DNA of 64,000 bases from Enterovirga rhinocerotis. GTDB taxonomy: Bacteria > Pseudomonadota > Alphaproteobacteria > Rhizobiales > Beijerinckiaceae. The stretch covers positions 410,100 through 474,099 of the forward strand of contig NZ_SNZR01000014.1 of the NCBI RefSeq assembly GCF_004363955.1, written 5' to 3'. The notes beneath the pieces were generated by a model. It worked only from the letters and a program-made list of their open reading frames with translations. It was not told the origin of the DNA and did not search any database. Both the position numbers and the translations under genes were made by a program. Position 1 is the first letter of the stretch, and every line of letters begins with the position of its first letter. Below, piece after piece: positions 17,996 through 26,015 of the stretch.

Positions 17996-19729
17996 GTGCT
18001 GATAACGTCACTGAACCGTGTTCAGCTGCTTCAGAAGCTGCCGAATGGAGGCGTCTGCGCGGAGATCGGCGTCTATAACGGCGCCTTTGCCTCGCAGATC
18101 CTCAAGAACTCGGGCCCGCGAAAGCTGCACCTGATCGATCCGTGGGGCGGTCAGGAGGACGAGTACGTCAGTTCGTATCACATCAAGGGCGAGCTCGAGG
18201 AAAAATTCCTTGCCGTCTCGAAGATGTTCGAGAAGAAGATCGAGGATGGGACGGTCGAGATCCATCGAGAGTATTCGACGACCGCTGTGAAGCGCTTCAA
18301 GGACAAGTATTTCGACTGGGTTTATATCGACGCAATGCACTCCTATGACGGGGTGCTTTCGGACCTTCGCGCGTTCCGGGACAAGGTCGTCGATGACGGT
18401 TTCCTGTTCGGGCATGATTTCTCGAACACGAAGATGTCGAGAGCAAAGAAGTTCGGCGTGATCCCGGCCGTGATCGATTTCGTGAACGAGACGGGCTACA
18501 AGCTCATTCTGATGACGAATGAGAGCGCCCCGAGCTATCTCATCGCGAAGAACCCCGAATCCGACCGTTGCCGCGAGCTGATCCAGTCGATCGTGGATTC
18601 GAATACGTCGACGATCGATATCGATCCCAAACTGGTCTCGAACCTCCAGCAGTTCGAGGTGTTGCAGACCGGCGGCCGAAAGCTGCAGTTCCTGCAGCTC
18701 GGAGCGGGAGTCGCGCCCGGCCATGAGGCGCTGCCGAAAAAGTTCGATCCGAACGCGGGCGAGACCAAGCCTTCGGCTCCCTCGACGCCGGCGGCCGCGA
18801 AGCCGGCCGCTGCTCCGGCTGCGGCCCAGGACGTGGCGCCGGCCGACGAGGAGCGGCGCAAGAGCCATCCTCTGCGATCGCTTCTCGACGATGGGATCTT
18901 CACCTACGAGAACCCGCGGCCGCAGCTTCCGATCTTCTACGCGCTGCTGACGCGCTTCAACATGTTCCTTCCGCAGTTCCGCGATACCGGCCGGATCCTG
19001 TCGGAAGAGGATTTCGCGGTCTGGCTGAAGAAGCGCGCCGCGATTTTCGCGCAGACGTGCCTGCCCTCCGTGGTCGGGCAGGCGCGGCGGCCCGACCGCT
19101 GGTTCATCGGCTTCGACGAGACCCGGCGGGATCATATCCAGCCGGTTCTCGATCTCATCAAGCCGTATCCCTGGATCGTGCCGGTCTGGCAGCGGGTCAT
19201 CAACGGGGAGCACGAAAGCGCGCGCCTCGTCTTCGTCCGCTCGGTGGCCGAGGCCCTGCGCCCCGATCACCGTTACGTGCTGACCTCGCGCGTGGACAAC
19301 GACGACGCCATCAACAAGCTCTTCTGCGAGGCGGTCGACGATTATGCGGCTGCGGTCTACGAGAAGCTGCCGGACGAGCGGGATTTCTGGATCTCGTTCC
19401 CTTACGGCATGCAGTATAACGGCGACACCTGCCGCGTGTTTCCGCTCAACAACAACGCGTTCCTGTCGAAGTTCGAGAGGGCCGATGCCTTCCCGAAGAT
19501 GAAGGGCGCGACGGCGCTGTCGGGCAATCACAGCCGGGTGTTCTCGAAGGGGCGCGTCTTCACGCCGATGACCCGCTTCCCGATGTGGATCCAGATGGTG
19601 CACGGCTCGAACGTCAGCAACAGCTCGAGCTCGATCCTGTCCGCGCTGGCGGACGAGGCGGCGGAGCTGAAGCGCTTCTCGCTTCGTCCCCTGGGCGGGA
19701 TGGTCGAGCGCCTGGCGGCCGCGTCCTAA
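17996..19729 (+). CDS. Bifunctional SAM-methyltransferase / putative rhamnosyltransferase
   Basis: A 577-residue fusion. Residues 1-200 form a class I methyltransferase of the Methyltransf_24 type: 'VCAEIGVYNGAFASQIL' (SAM-binding), 'LHLIDPWGG' and 'FDWVYIDAMHSYDGVLSDL'. A proline/alanine linker ('STPAAAKPAAAPAAAQ') at about 260-280 joins a C-terminal domain of about 285 residues. That domain matches the 'putative rhamnosyl transferase' family: 'YALLTRFNMFLPQF', 'TCLPSVVGQ', 'SRVDNDDAI' (a DxD-like motif) and 'GNHSRVFSKGRVFTP'. The start is GTG 17996 after an AAGGAG ribosome site. One polypeptide may transfer a deoxyhexose and methylate it or the acceptor. The cluster context supports a glycan role. 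Confidence 0.82.
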   Translation: MLITSLNRVQLLQKLPNGGVCAEIGVYNGAFASQILKNSGPRKLHLIDPWGGQEDEYVSSYHIKGELEEKFLAVSKMFEKKIEDGTVEIHREYSTTAVKRFKDKYFDWVYIDAMHSYDGVLSDLRAFRDKVVDDGFLFGHDFSNTKMSRAKKFGVIPAVIDFVNETGYKLILMTNESAPSYLIAKNPESDRCRELIQSIVDSNTSTIDIDPKLVSNLQQFEVLQTGGRKLQFLQLGAGVAPGHEALPKKFDPNAGETKPSAPSTPAAAKPAAAPAAAQDVAPADEERRKSHPLRSLLDDGIFTYENPRPQLPIFYALLTRFNMFLPQFRDTGRILSEEDFAVWLKKRAAIFAQTCLPSVVGQARRPDRWFIGFDETRRDHIQPVLDLIKPYPWIVPVWQRVINGEHESARLVFVRSVAEALRPDHRYVLTSRVDNDDAINKLFCEAVDDYAAAVYEKLPDERDFWISFPYGMQYNGDTCRVFPLNNNAFLSKFERADAFPKMKGATALSGNHSRVFSKGRVFTPMTRFPMWIQMVHGSNVSNSSSSILSALADEAAELKRFSLRPLGGMVERLAAAS

Positions 19730-20104
19730 CGGACGCGCGGCGACCGGGCTCATGCCTGGGCGCGGTCGTGGGACGGCACGCTTCCATGAGCCGCTATCCT
19801 GATCGGCGACCCGCTGGCACGGGCATGGCGACCCGTTGCGGCGGCGCGCGTGAGGCTGGCGCCGGGTGGGACGGCGCCATATCGTGTCCGCGCCTGCGGC
19901 GTGCGGGCGCCGTCATCGTGCCGGTGCCTGTCGCCGGCGGTGGTCGATATCGGGTGGTTCGGGAGAATGGGCCCCGATGGGATCGAGGAAATCGCGGTGA
20001 CGGCGCAAGGACCGCGCCTTGCATCGACGACAGCCCCTCGCGGAACCTGGGAATGAGGCGGTACGCCATTCGCACTGTCCGGCCGTCTTGCGGCTCCCTT
20101 CGCC
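19730..20104. other. 375-bp intergenic gap within the polysaccharide cluster
   Basis: No supported gene. Open frames here are GC-driven and carry no recognisable motif. The frame of the next gene is closed by a TGA at 20054-20056, so its coding region cannot start before that point. A promoter for the next two genes may lie here, but no clear element was identified. Confidence 0.4.
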
Positions 20105-23100
20105 GTGGTCGCTCGCCGAGAAGGCCCGCTTCCGTTGCGTGATCTGCTCGACCGCTCCGGGAACCTCATCCAGGCGTTGCGCGGTGAGGTGGCCCGTTAC
20201 CGCACCCGCCTCCTGACGTCGCTCGAGGGGCATATCGACGAGATCGAGATCACCGATGCCGAGATCGTGGTCTCGGGATGGATCGTCGACCGGCGGCTCG
20301 GCTCGGCTCCGGACGGGGCAGCCGTGTTCGAGAAGGGCGCCCGTCTCCAGGACCTGACCTTGCTCGAGCGAGGCGACCTGCCCGTCGCGCGCTTCGGCAG
20401 GGCGGCGCTCGGCTTCGTCGCCCGGATGCCGCGGCAAGCCGTCGGTCGGCCGGAGCGGCTGACCGTCGGGACGGCGCGCCTTCCGGGCGCCTTGCGGGCC
20501 TCCCGCAAGACGCGGATCGGCCAGCCGAGATCGAGAGGCGCGCTGGACGGCATCGGTCCGGGGGGCGTTTCGGGATGGGTCGATGTGGATCCCCGCGACG
20601 CCGCGCTCGGCCCGGAACTGGTGATCGACGGCTCGGCGTCGTTTCCCCTCGCGATCGACATCGACCGGCCCGACGTGGTCCGGGCGGGGCGTTCAGGGCA
20701 ACTCGGATGCGGGTTCTACCTCCCCGCCGAGAATCTCGCCGACCTGTTCTCCCCCGATCGCCGCTCGCGTTTCGGTCTGCCGTCGCGCCACACCTTCGAT
20801 CTGCGGCTTGGTCCGCATCTGATCGACCGCAAGGTCGTCTCGACGGCGATCTCGGTGGACGGACGGGTCGAGCGCGCCGATCGCGGCGTGGTCGAGGGCT
20901 GGGCCGGCTCGAAGCCCGTCGCGAGCGAAGGCGTCGCCCTCGAAATGCTCGTCGACGGTGTGTTCTTCGCCCGCGCCAATGCCGACAGGCGGCGGGAGGA
21001 TCTGAAGGCGCTGCGCGCGTCCCGAGCCTATCGCGGCTTCGAGTTCCCGCTCCCGCTTCTGTCGCGCCGCAAGCCCATGACGGTCGTTGTCCGCAGTGCC
21101 GTGTCGCGCCAGCCGGTCGGCGCGCCGATGGAGCTGCCCCCGCGCGCAGAGGCGTCACGCAGCGCGGTCGTGTTCGACCGCATCGCGGCGGGCGACGCCG
21201 AGACTCCCGTCTGCGTCATCGTGCCGATCCACAATGCCGTGGATCAGGTGGCCGACTGCCTCGCATCTGTGGTGGCCCACAGCGATCTCCCCGGCCTCCG
21301 TCTTCTCCTGCTCGACGACAACAGCTCGGACCCCGCCATGGGAATCCTGCTGGATGCCTATGGCGGGCGCGAGAACGTCGATCTCCATCGGAACCCCGAG
21401 ACGCTCGGTTTCTCCGACACGGTCAATCGCGGCGTCGCGCTCGCGGGCGAGGCCGACGTCGTGATCCTGAACTCCGATACGGTCGTCTCCCCCCGCTGGC
21501 TCCAGAACCTGCGGGCGGCGGCCTATTCAGACCGCCGGATCGCGACGGCGACCCCGATGTCGGACAATGCCGGAGCGTTCTCGGTGCCCGAGCCGGGCCG
21601 CGTCAACCGGCTTCCGGCCGGGGTGGATCGAGATGCCTATGCGCGCCTGCTGACGCAGCAATCGGAGCTGGTCTACCCGCATGTGCCGACGGGGCACGGC
21701 TTCTGCCTCTACGTCAAACGCGCCGCGATCCGCGATGTCGGCACCTTCGATGCCGCCTCCTTCCCGCGCGGCTATGGCGAGGAGACCGATTTCTGCATGC
21801 GGGCGACGCGAGCCGGCTGGCAGCACGTCATCGATGACCGCACGATCGTCTACCACCATGGCGCGGCGAGCTTCGGCGGTGATCGGCTCGAACTCAACCG
21901 GAACGCCCAGCGCCTCCTCGCGGAGCGCTATCCGGAATTCGAGCCCCTCGCGGTGGCCGCCTTCGAGCGCGGCGCCGAACTCGCGACGATGCGCTATGTC
22001 GCGAGGCGCGCGCACGCCCTTTGCGGCAGGACGGATGTGCCCGCTCCCGCGAAGCCGCGCATCCTGTTCGTCCTCGCGGCGGCGAGCGGCGGGACGCCGC
22101 TGACCAATCGCGACCTGATGGGCGAGGTGCTGTCCACCTACGACGTCTGGCTGCTCCGGTCGGAGCCGAGGGCGGTCGAGCTCCTCCATGTCGGGAAGGA
22201 CGAGATCGAGGTCGAGGCGCGGCATGTCTTCACGCGTCCCGTCGAACTCGGGACCCATCGGTCGGACGAATACGATCGCGAAGTCGGAGGCTGGCTGCTC
22301 GACCATGCGATCGAGCTGATCCATATCCGCCATCTGTGCTGGCACGGGCTCGGGCTGATCGATGCCGCCAGGCGGCTCTCGATCCCGATCGTGCTCTCCT
22401 TCCACGATTTCTACACGGTCTGCCCGTCCATCAAGCTCCTCGATCGGATGAACAGGTATTGCGGCGGAACGTGCACTGCCGGGGATGACGATTGCTCCGT
22501 CGAACTCTGGTCCCGGCAGACGGCCCCGCCGCTGAAGCATCGGTTCGTGCGACGCTGGCGCGAGATGATGGCCGACGCCCTTCCGAAGTGCGATGCCTTC
22601 GTGACGACCTCGGCGGGAGCGGCAGAGGTCATCGCCGACAACTTCCCCGCGATCGGCGAGAGGGGCATCCAGGTCATCCCGCATGGCCGGACCTTCGAGC
22701 GTTTCCTGCCGCCCGGACCGGCTCCCCGCACGGGCGAGCGGATCCGCATCCTCGTCCCGGGCAATATCGGCGTCGCCAAGGGCGCCCGCGAGATCCTGGC
22801 TTTGCGGGATCGCGACAGGGACGGCATCTTCGAATTCCACGTGCTCGGCGTCGCGTCCGAGATCCTGAAGGGTGAGCGCATCATCCAGCACGGCCGATAC
22901 GAGCGGGAGGAGTTCGACAGGCGCGCGAAGGAGATCGCGCCGCATTTCGGGGCCGTTCTCTCGATCTGGCCGGAGACCTATTCGCATACGCTGACGGAAC
23001 TCTGGGCCGCCGGCCTGCCCGTTCTCGCGTTCGATTTCGGCGCGGTCGCAGAGCGGATCCGGACGCATGGCGGCGGCTGGCTGCTTCCGCACCCCGATGC

Positions 23101-23353
23101 GGACGCGATGTCCGCGCGCCTCGTCGAGATCGCGCGGAGCGAGATGGAGTATCTCGCGAGAGCCGAGGAGGTCCGGCATTGGCAGGAGGGCGAGGGGCGC
23201 GCCAACACGGTGCCGCAGATGGCGGGCCGATATCTGGACTTGTATGACAGCGTGAGAGGCGCCCGCTTGTCCTTTCCCCCCGGTTCCGCCGCTGGCGATA
23301 TCGCGGTCCGGGATGGAGCGGGGCTGCGGCCGCGCCGATCGTCGGAGGTCTGA
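20105..23353 (+). CDS. Double glycosyltransferase (GT2 + GT4) with three N-terminal GW repeats
   Basis: A 1082-residue protein. Residues about 40-118, 140-215 and 248-335 are three diverged copies of the GW module (GWIVD, GWVDV, GWAGS), each ending in an F/GFxxxxP element. A GT2 (GT-A) domain runs from about 366 to 590, with 'CVIVPIHNAVDQVADCL', 'LLLLDDNSSDP', the metal-site region 'ILNSDTVVSPRWL' and 'YGEETDFCMRA'. A second domain from about 649 to 1060 is GT-B: 'RILFVLAAASGGTPLTN', 'VIPHGRTFERF', 'GNIGVAKGAREI' and 'TLTELWAAGLPVLAFDFG'. Two sugars may be added in sequence by one enzyme. GTG 20105 is the first start after the in-frame stop; a later start is possible. It ends directly before the permease ATG. 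Confidence 0.87.
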   Translation: MVARREGPLPLRDLLDRSGNLIQALRGEVARYRTRLLTSLEGHIDEIEITDAEIVVSGWIVDRRLGSAPDGAAVFEKGARLQDLTLLERGDLPVARFGRAALGFVARMPRQAVGRPERLTVGTARLPGALRASRKTRIGQPRSRGALDGIGPGGVSGWVDVDPRDAALGPELVIDGSASFPLAIDIDRPDVVRAGRSGQLGCGFYLPAENLADLFSPDRRSRFGLPSRHTFDLRLGPHLIDRKVVSTAISVDGRVERADRGVVEGWAGSKPVASEGVALEMLVDGVFFARANADRRREDLKALRASRAYRGFEFPLPLLSRRKPMTVVVRSAVSRQPVGAPMELPPRAEASRSAVVFDRIAAGDAETPVCVIVPIHNAVDQVADCLASVVAHSDLPGLRLLLLDDNSSDPAMGILLDAYGGRENVDLHRNPETLGFSDTVNRGVALAGEADVVILNSDTVVSPRWLQNLRAAAYSDRRIATATPMSDNAGAFSVPEPGRVNRLPAGVDRDAYARLLTQQSELVYPHVPTGHGFCLYVKRAAIRDVGTFDAASFPRGYGEETDFCMRATRAGWQHVIDDRTIVYHHGAASFGGDRLELNRNAQRLLAERYPEFEPLAVAAFERGAELATMRYVARRAHALCGRTDVPAPAKPRILFVLAAASGGTPLTNRDLMGEVLSTYDVWLLRSEPRAVELLHVGKDEIEVEARHVFTRPVELGTHRSDEYDREVGGWLLDHAIELIHIRHLCWHGLGLIDAARRLSIPIVLSFHDFYTVCPSIKLLDRMNRYCGGTCTAGDDDCSVELWSRQTAPPLKHRFVRRWREMMADALPKCDAFVTTSAGAAEVIADNFPAIGERGIQVIPHGRTFERFLPPGPAPRTGERIRILVPGNIGVAKGAREILALRDRDRDGIFEFHVLGVASEILKGERIIQHGRYEREEFDRRAKEIAPHFGAVLSIWPETYSHTLTELWAAGLPVLAFDFGAVAERIRTHGGGWLLPHPDADAMSARLVEIARSEMEYLARAEEVRHWQEGEGRANTVPQMAGRYLDLYDSVRGARLSFPPGSAAGDIAVRDGAGLRPRRSSEV

Positions 23354-24175
23354 ATGGGCTGGTTCCGCGGAAATCCGATCGCCCGCAGCGTCGAGGTCGA
23401 TCGGACCCAATGGTTTCAGATCGTGCGCCGGCGCGTGAGCATCCTGCTGTTGTTGACGCGTCGGACGCTCGGAGAGCGCTTCAGTCGCAGTCGCTTTGCT
23501 GGTCTCGTGTCGGTCTTCGAGCCGCTGGGCATGATCTTGATGTTCACCCTCCTGCACAGCCTCGTGCCGGGTCCGCCTCCGTTCGGCTCGTCGGGTCTCC
23601 TGTTCTTCGCATCAGGCGTGATGCCGTTTTATTTGTTCTTCCATCTGTCGAGTCGCATCAGAAACATCGACAATTACCGTCCGTTCCCTGGCGCGACTCG
23701 TATAGACCATGTTGTGGCGAGGGCTATCGGAGAAGTATTCACAAAATTTACGATCTTTTTCGCTTTTGTCATTATCACAAGTTTCTTCGATCCCGCTGTC
23801 AATTTTCCAGTGAATCCGTTTATCTGCATGGCGGCGATGGCGTCGATGGCCACTCTTGGATGCGCGATCGGCCTGGTCAACGCAACCATCGTGTCGATGT
23901 TCTCGAGCTGGGTGTACATCTATGCCCTGATCGGGCGGATCCCTCTTTTCCTGTCAGGTATTCCGTTCGTTCAGGACAGGGCGCCCGTCTATATCCGAGA
24001 TCTGATCGCGTCCACGCCGTTCTCTCATCTGATTACCTGGTTTCGATCAGGCTATTACGTGGGTTATCCGACCAAGACGATGGACCTTCCGTTTGCGCTT
24101 TCGATCTGCGCCATCGCGTTGTTCATCGGGATTCTGATCGACGACAACACGCGCGAGTACCGGTCGACGGACTGA
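23354..24175 (+). CDS. ABC-2 type polysaccharide export permease (KpsM-like)
   Basis: A 273-residue inner-membrane protein with six hydrophobic spans and the ABC-2 layout of capsule/O-antigen exporters. After a basic N-terminus come 'ILMFTLLH', 'LLFFASGVMPFYLFFHLSSRI', 'VVARAIGEVFTKFTIFF' and a C-terminal 'TPFSHLITWFRSGYY' of KpsM type. It would carry a lipid-linked or growing glycan across the membrane with a KpsT-like ATPase, but no ATPase gene is adjacent. The coding sequence, especially 23690-23830, is visibly richer in A/T codons than its neighbours, which may mean acquisition or relaxed codon use. The ATG directly follows the glycosyltransferase stop. Confidence 0.87.
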   Translation: MGWFRGNPIARSVEVDRTQWFQIVRRRVSILLLLTRRTLGERFSRSRFAGLVSVFEPLGMILMFTLLHSLVPGPPPFGSSGLLFFASGVMPFYLFFHLSSRIRNIDNYRPFPGATRIDHVVARAIGEVFTKFTIFFAFVIITSFFDPAVNFPVNPFICMAAMASMATLGCAIGLVNATIVSMFSSWVYIYALIGRIPLFLSGIPFVQDRAPVYIRDLIASTPFSHLITWFRSGYYVGYPTKTMDLPFALSICAIALFIGILIDDNTREYRSTD

Positions 24176-24200
24176 CCGACCGGCATCGGCGCTCCGGCGG

Positions 24201-26015
24201 TCAGGCCGCGCGGTTCCGCTCGGCCATGTAGGCGCGCCAGCCGCCGAGATGCGAGATGTCGGTCGCGCCGCGCACGCCCTCGGCCTCGACGATGAAGCCC
24301 TTGGGGGTCGTGCCGTCGGCCAGCCGGGTCGTGCCGATCCCGAGCGGGGCCGGGATGCCGGCGACGAAGGTTCCGAAGGCCTCGGGGCTCAGCGCCCAGG
24401 TCTCGGTCTGGATGGCGAAGCCGGTGCCGTCGGCGACCCGCATCAGGCCGGGACGATAGGGAGGCCCCCCGGAAAGGGCGAACAGGCGGTAATCGGGCGT
24501 CGTCGGTCCGGCTCGGAGAAGACGCCCGTCGCGGCTCGTGAGTTCGTGATTGAGCGCCATGCCGGAGAGGTGCGCGCCGACGACCACGACTTCGATCTCG
24601 CCCGCCGCCGCGCGTCCGCCCGAATCCGAGATGGATGGAACGGCCTCCTTGCTCGCTCCGATCGTGCCGCCTGCGGCGGCGTGGATCCGGGCGCCGAGCG
24701 CCGCCAGGAGCCCGTCCCGGCCTCGCGGAGCGATGAGTGTCACCCCGGACGGGAAGCCGTCCTGCCGCGCGCGGGAGGGCACGGCGAGGGCACTGAGATC
24801 GAGCAGGTTGACGAAGTTCGTATAGGTGCCGAGCTCGCTGTTCGGCCCGATCGGATCGGCTTCGAGATCGGCGACGGTGCGCGGCCTGGGATAGGTCGGG
24901 ACCACGAGGACGTCGATCTGCGACCAGAGCCCCTCGGCCGCGCGGCGGAGATCCGCGAGGCGGTAGAGGCCCGCGAAGGCGTCGGCGGCGCTGTAGGCCG
25001 TCGCGCCGCCGATGATCGTGCGGGTGACGGGGTGCAGGACCTCGGGTCGCGTCTCGATCACCTCGCGGATGGCCTGGTAGCGCTCGGCGACCCATGGGCC
25101 GGTATAGAGCAGGGCCGCGACCGCGAAGAGCGGCGCGAGATCGACGGAGGCGGGCTTGCCGGGTGCGACCGAGGCGAGATCGGCCAGCGCGCGGTCGAAA
25201 GCCGCCTCCGCATCGGCATCGCCGGCGAAGACGCGGCTCGCTGCGTCCGGGATGCCGACCCGGAGACCCGGCGGCAGGATGCCGGGTGCGGGCGGCAGGG
25301 GCAGCGGGCGAGAATAGGCGTCGGCGGGGTCGTAGACCGCCATGACGCGGAAGGCCGCATCGGCATCGGCGACCGTGCCGGCGAAGATCGAGATGGTGTC
25401 GAGCGTGCGGCAGGCCGGCACCATGCCGGACCCGGACACGGCGCCGAGGGACGGCTTCAATCCGACGATGTTGTTGAGCGCGGCGGGGACGCGGCCCGAT
25501 CCGGCAGTGTCGGTCCCGAGCGCGAAGGCGACTATCCCCCGCGCCACCGCGACCGCCGATCCCGAGGACGATCCGCCCGGCACGTAGCGCGGGTCGATCG
25601 CGTTCTTCGGGACCGGATAGGGGCTGCGCACGCCGACGAGCCCGGTCGCGAACTGGTCGAGATTGGTCTTTCCGATCAGGATCGCGCCCGCATCGAGCAG
25701 GCGGCGGACGGCGAAGGCCGTCTCGCTGGCGACATGCTCGAAGGCGGGGCAGGCGGCCGTCGTCGGCAGGCCGGCGACGTCGATGTTGTCCTTCACCGCG
25801 AAGGGGACGCCCCAGAGCGGCTTCGAGACGGGATCGAAGGGCCCGAGAGCGGCCGCGGCCGCTTTCGCCTGGTCCTCCGGCACGAGGGTGATGAAGATAC
25901 CGGGATCGCCGGCCTCCGCGATCTTGCGGTAGATCTCGGCGACGACCGCGCCGGCATCGAGCCCCTTGGAATAGGCCTCGTGCAGTGCCGGGATGGTGGG
26001 AAACGCGAACGGCAT
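24201..26015 (-). CDS. atzF: Allophanate hydrolase
   Basis: A 604-residue amidase-signature enzyme that hydrolyses allophanate to ammonia and CO2, the second step of ATP-dependent urea breakdown. The Ser-cisSer-Lys core is visible as 'GGSSSGSAVAVA' (about residues 145-156), with the lysine in 'FAVKDNIDVAG' (about 75) and 'GTDTAGSGRVPA' following. A C-terminal domain of about 120 residues ('GEIEVVVVGAHLSGMALNHEL') is the extra domain of true allophanate hydrolases. The start at 26015 shares one base with the urea carboxylase stop (TGATG); sequence upstream in this frame belongs to the antisense of nothing and is rejected. It converges on the ABC permease gene. Confidence 0.94.
   Translation of the reverse strand: MPFAFPTIPALHEAYSKGLDAGAVVAEIYRKIAEAGDPGIFITLVPEDQAKAAAAALGPFDPVSKPLWGVPFAVKDNIDVAGLPTTAACPAFEHVASETAFAVRRLLDAGAILIGKTNLDQFATGLVGVRSPYPVPKNAIDPRYVPGGSSSGSAVAVARGIVAFALGTDTAGSGRVPAALNNIVGLKPSLGAVSGSGMVPACRTLDTISIFAGTVADADAAFRVMAVYDPADAYSRPLPLPPAPGILPPGLRVGIPDAASRVFAGDADAEAAFDRALADLASVAPGKPASVDLAPLFAVAALLYTGPWVAERYQAIREVIETRPEVLHPVTRTIIGGATAYSAADAFAGLYRLADLRRAAEGLWSQIDVLVVPTYPRPRTVADLEADPIGPNSELGTYTNFVNLLDLSALAVPSRARQDGFPSGVTLIAPRGRDGLLAALGARIHAAAGGTIGASKEAVPSISDSGGRAAAGEIEVVVVGAHLSGMALNHELTSRDGRLLRAGPTTPDYRLFALSGGPPYRPGLMRVADGTGFAIQTETWALSPEAFGTFVAGIPAPLGIGTTRLADGTTPKGFIVEAEGVRGATDISHLGGWRAYMAERNRAA

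Noticed and set aside
19750..20142. Open frames in the gap before the double glycosyltransferase
   Set aside because: All are short, Arg/Pro-rich, mutually overlapping on both strands and end in the following gene without conserved sequence.
21527..23557. 676-codon minus-strand frame across the double glycosyltransferase and permease start
   Set aside because: Shadow of conserved + strand genes with no motif of its own.
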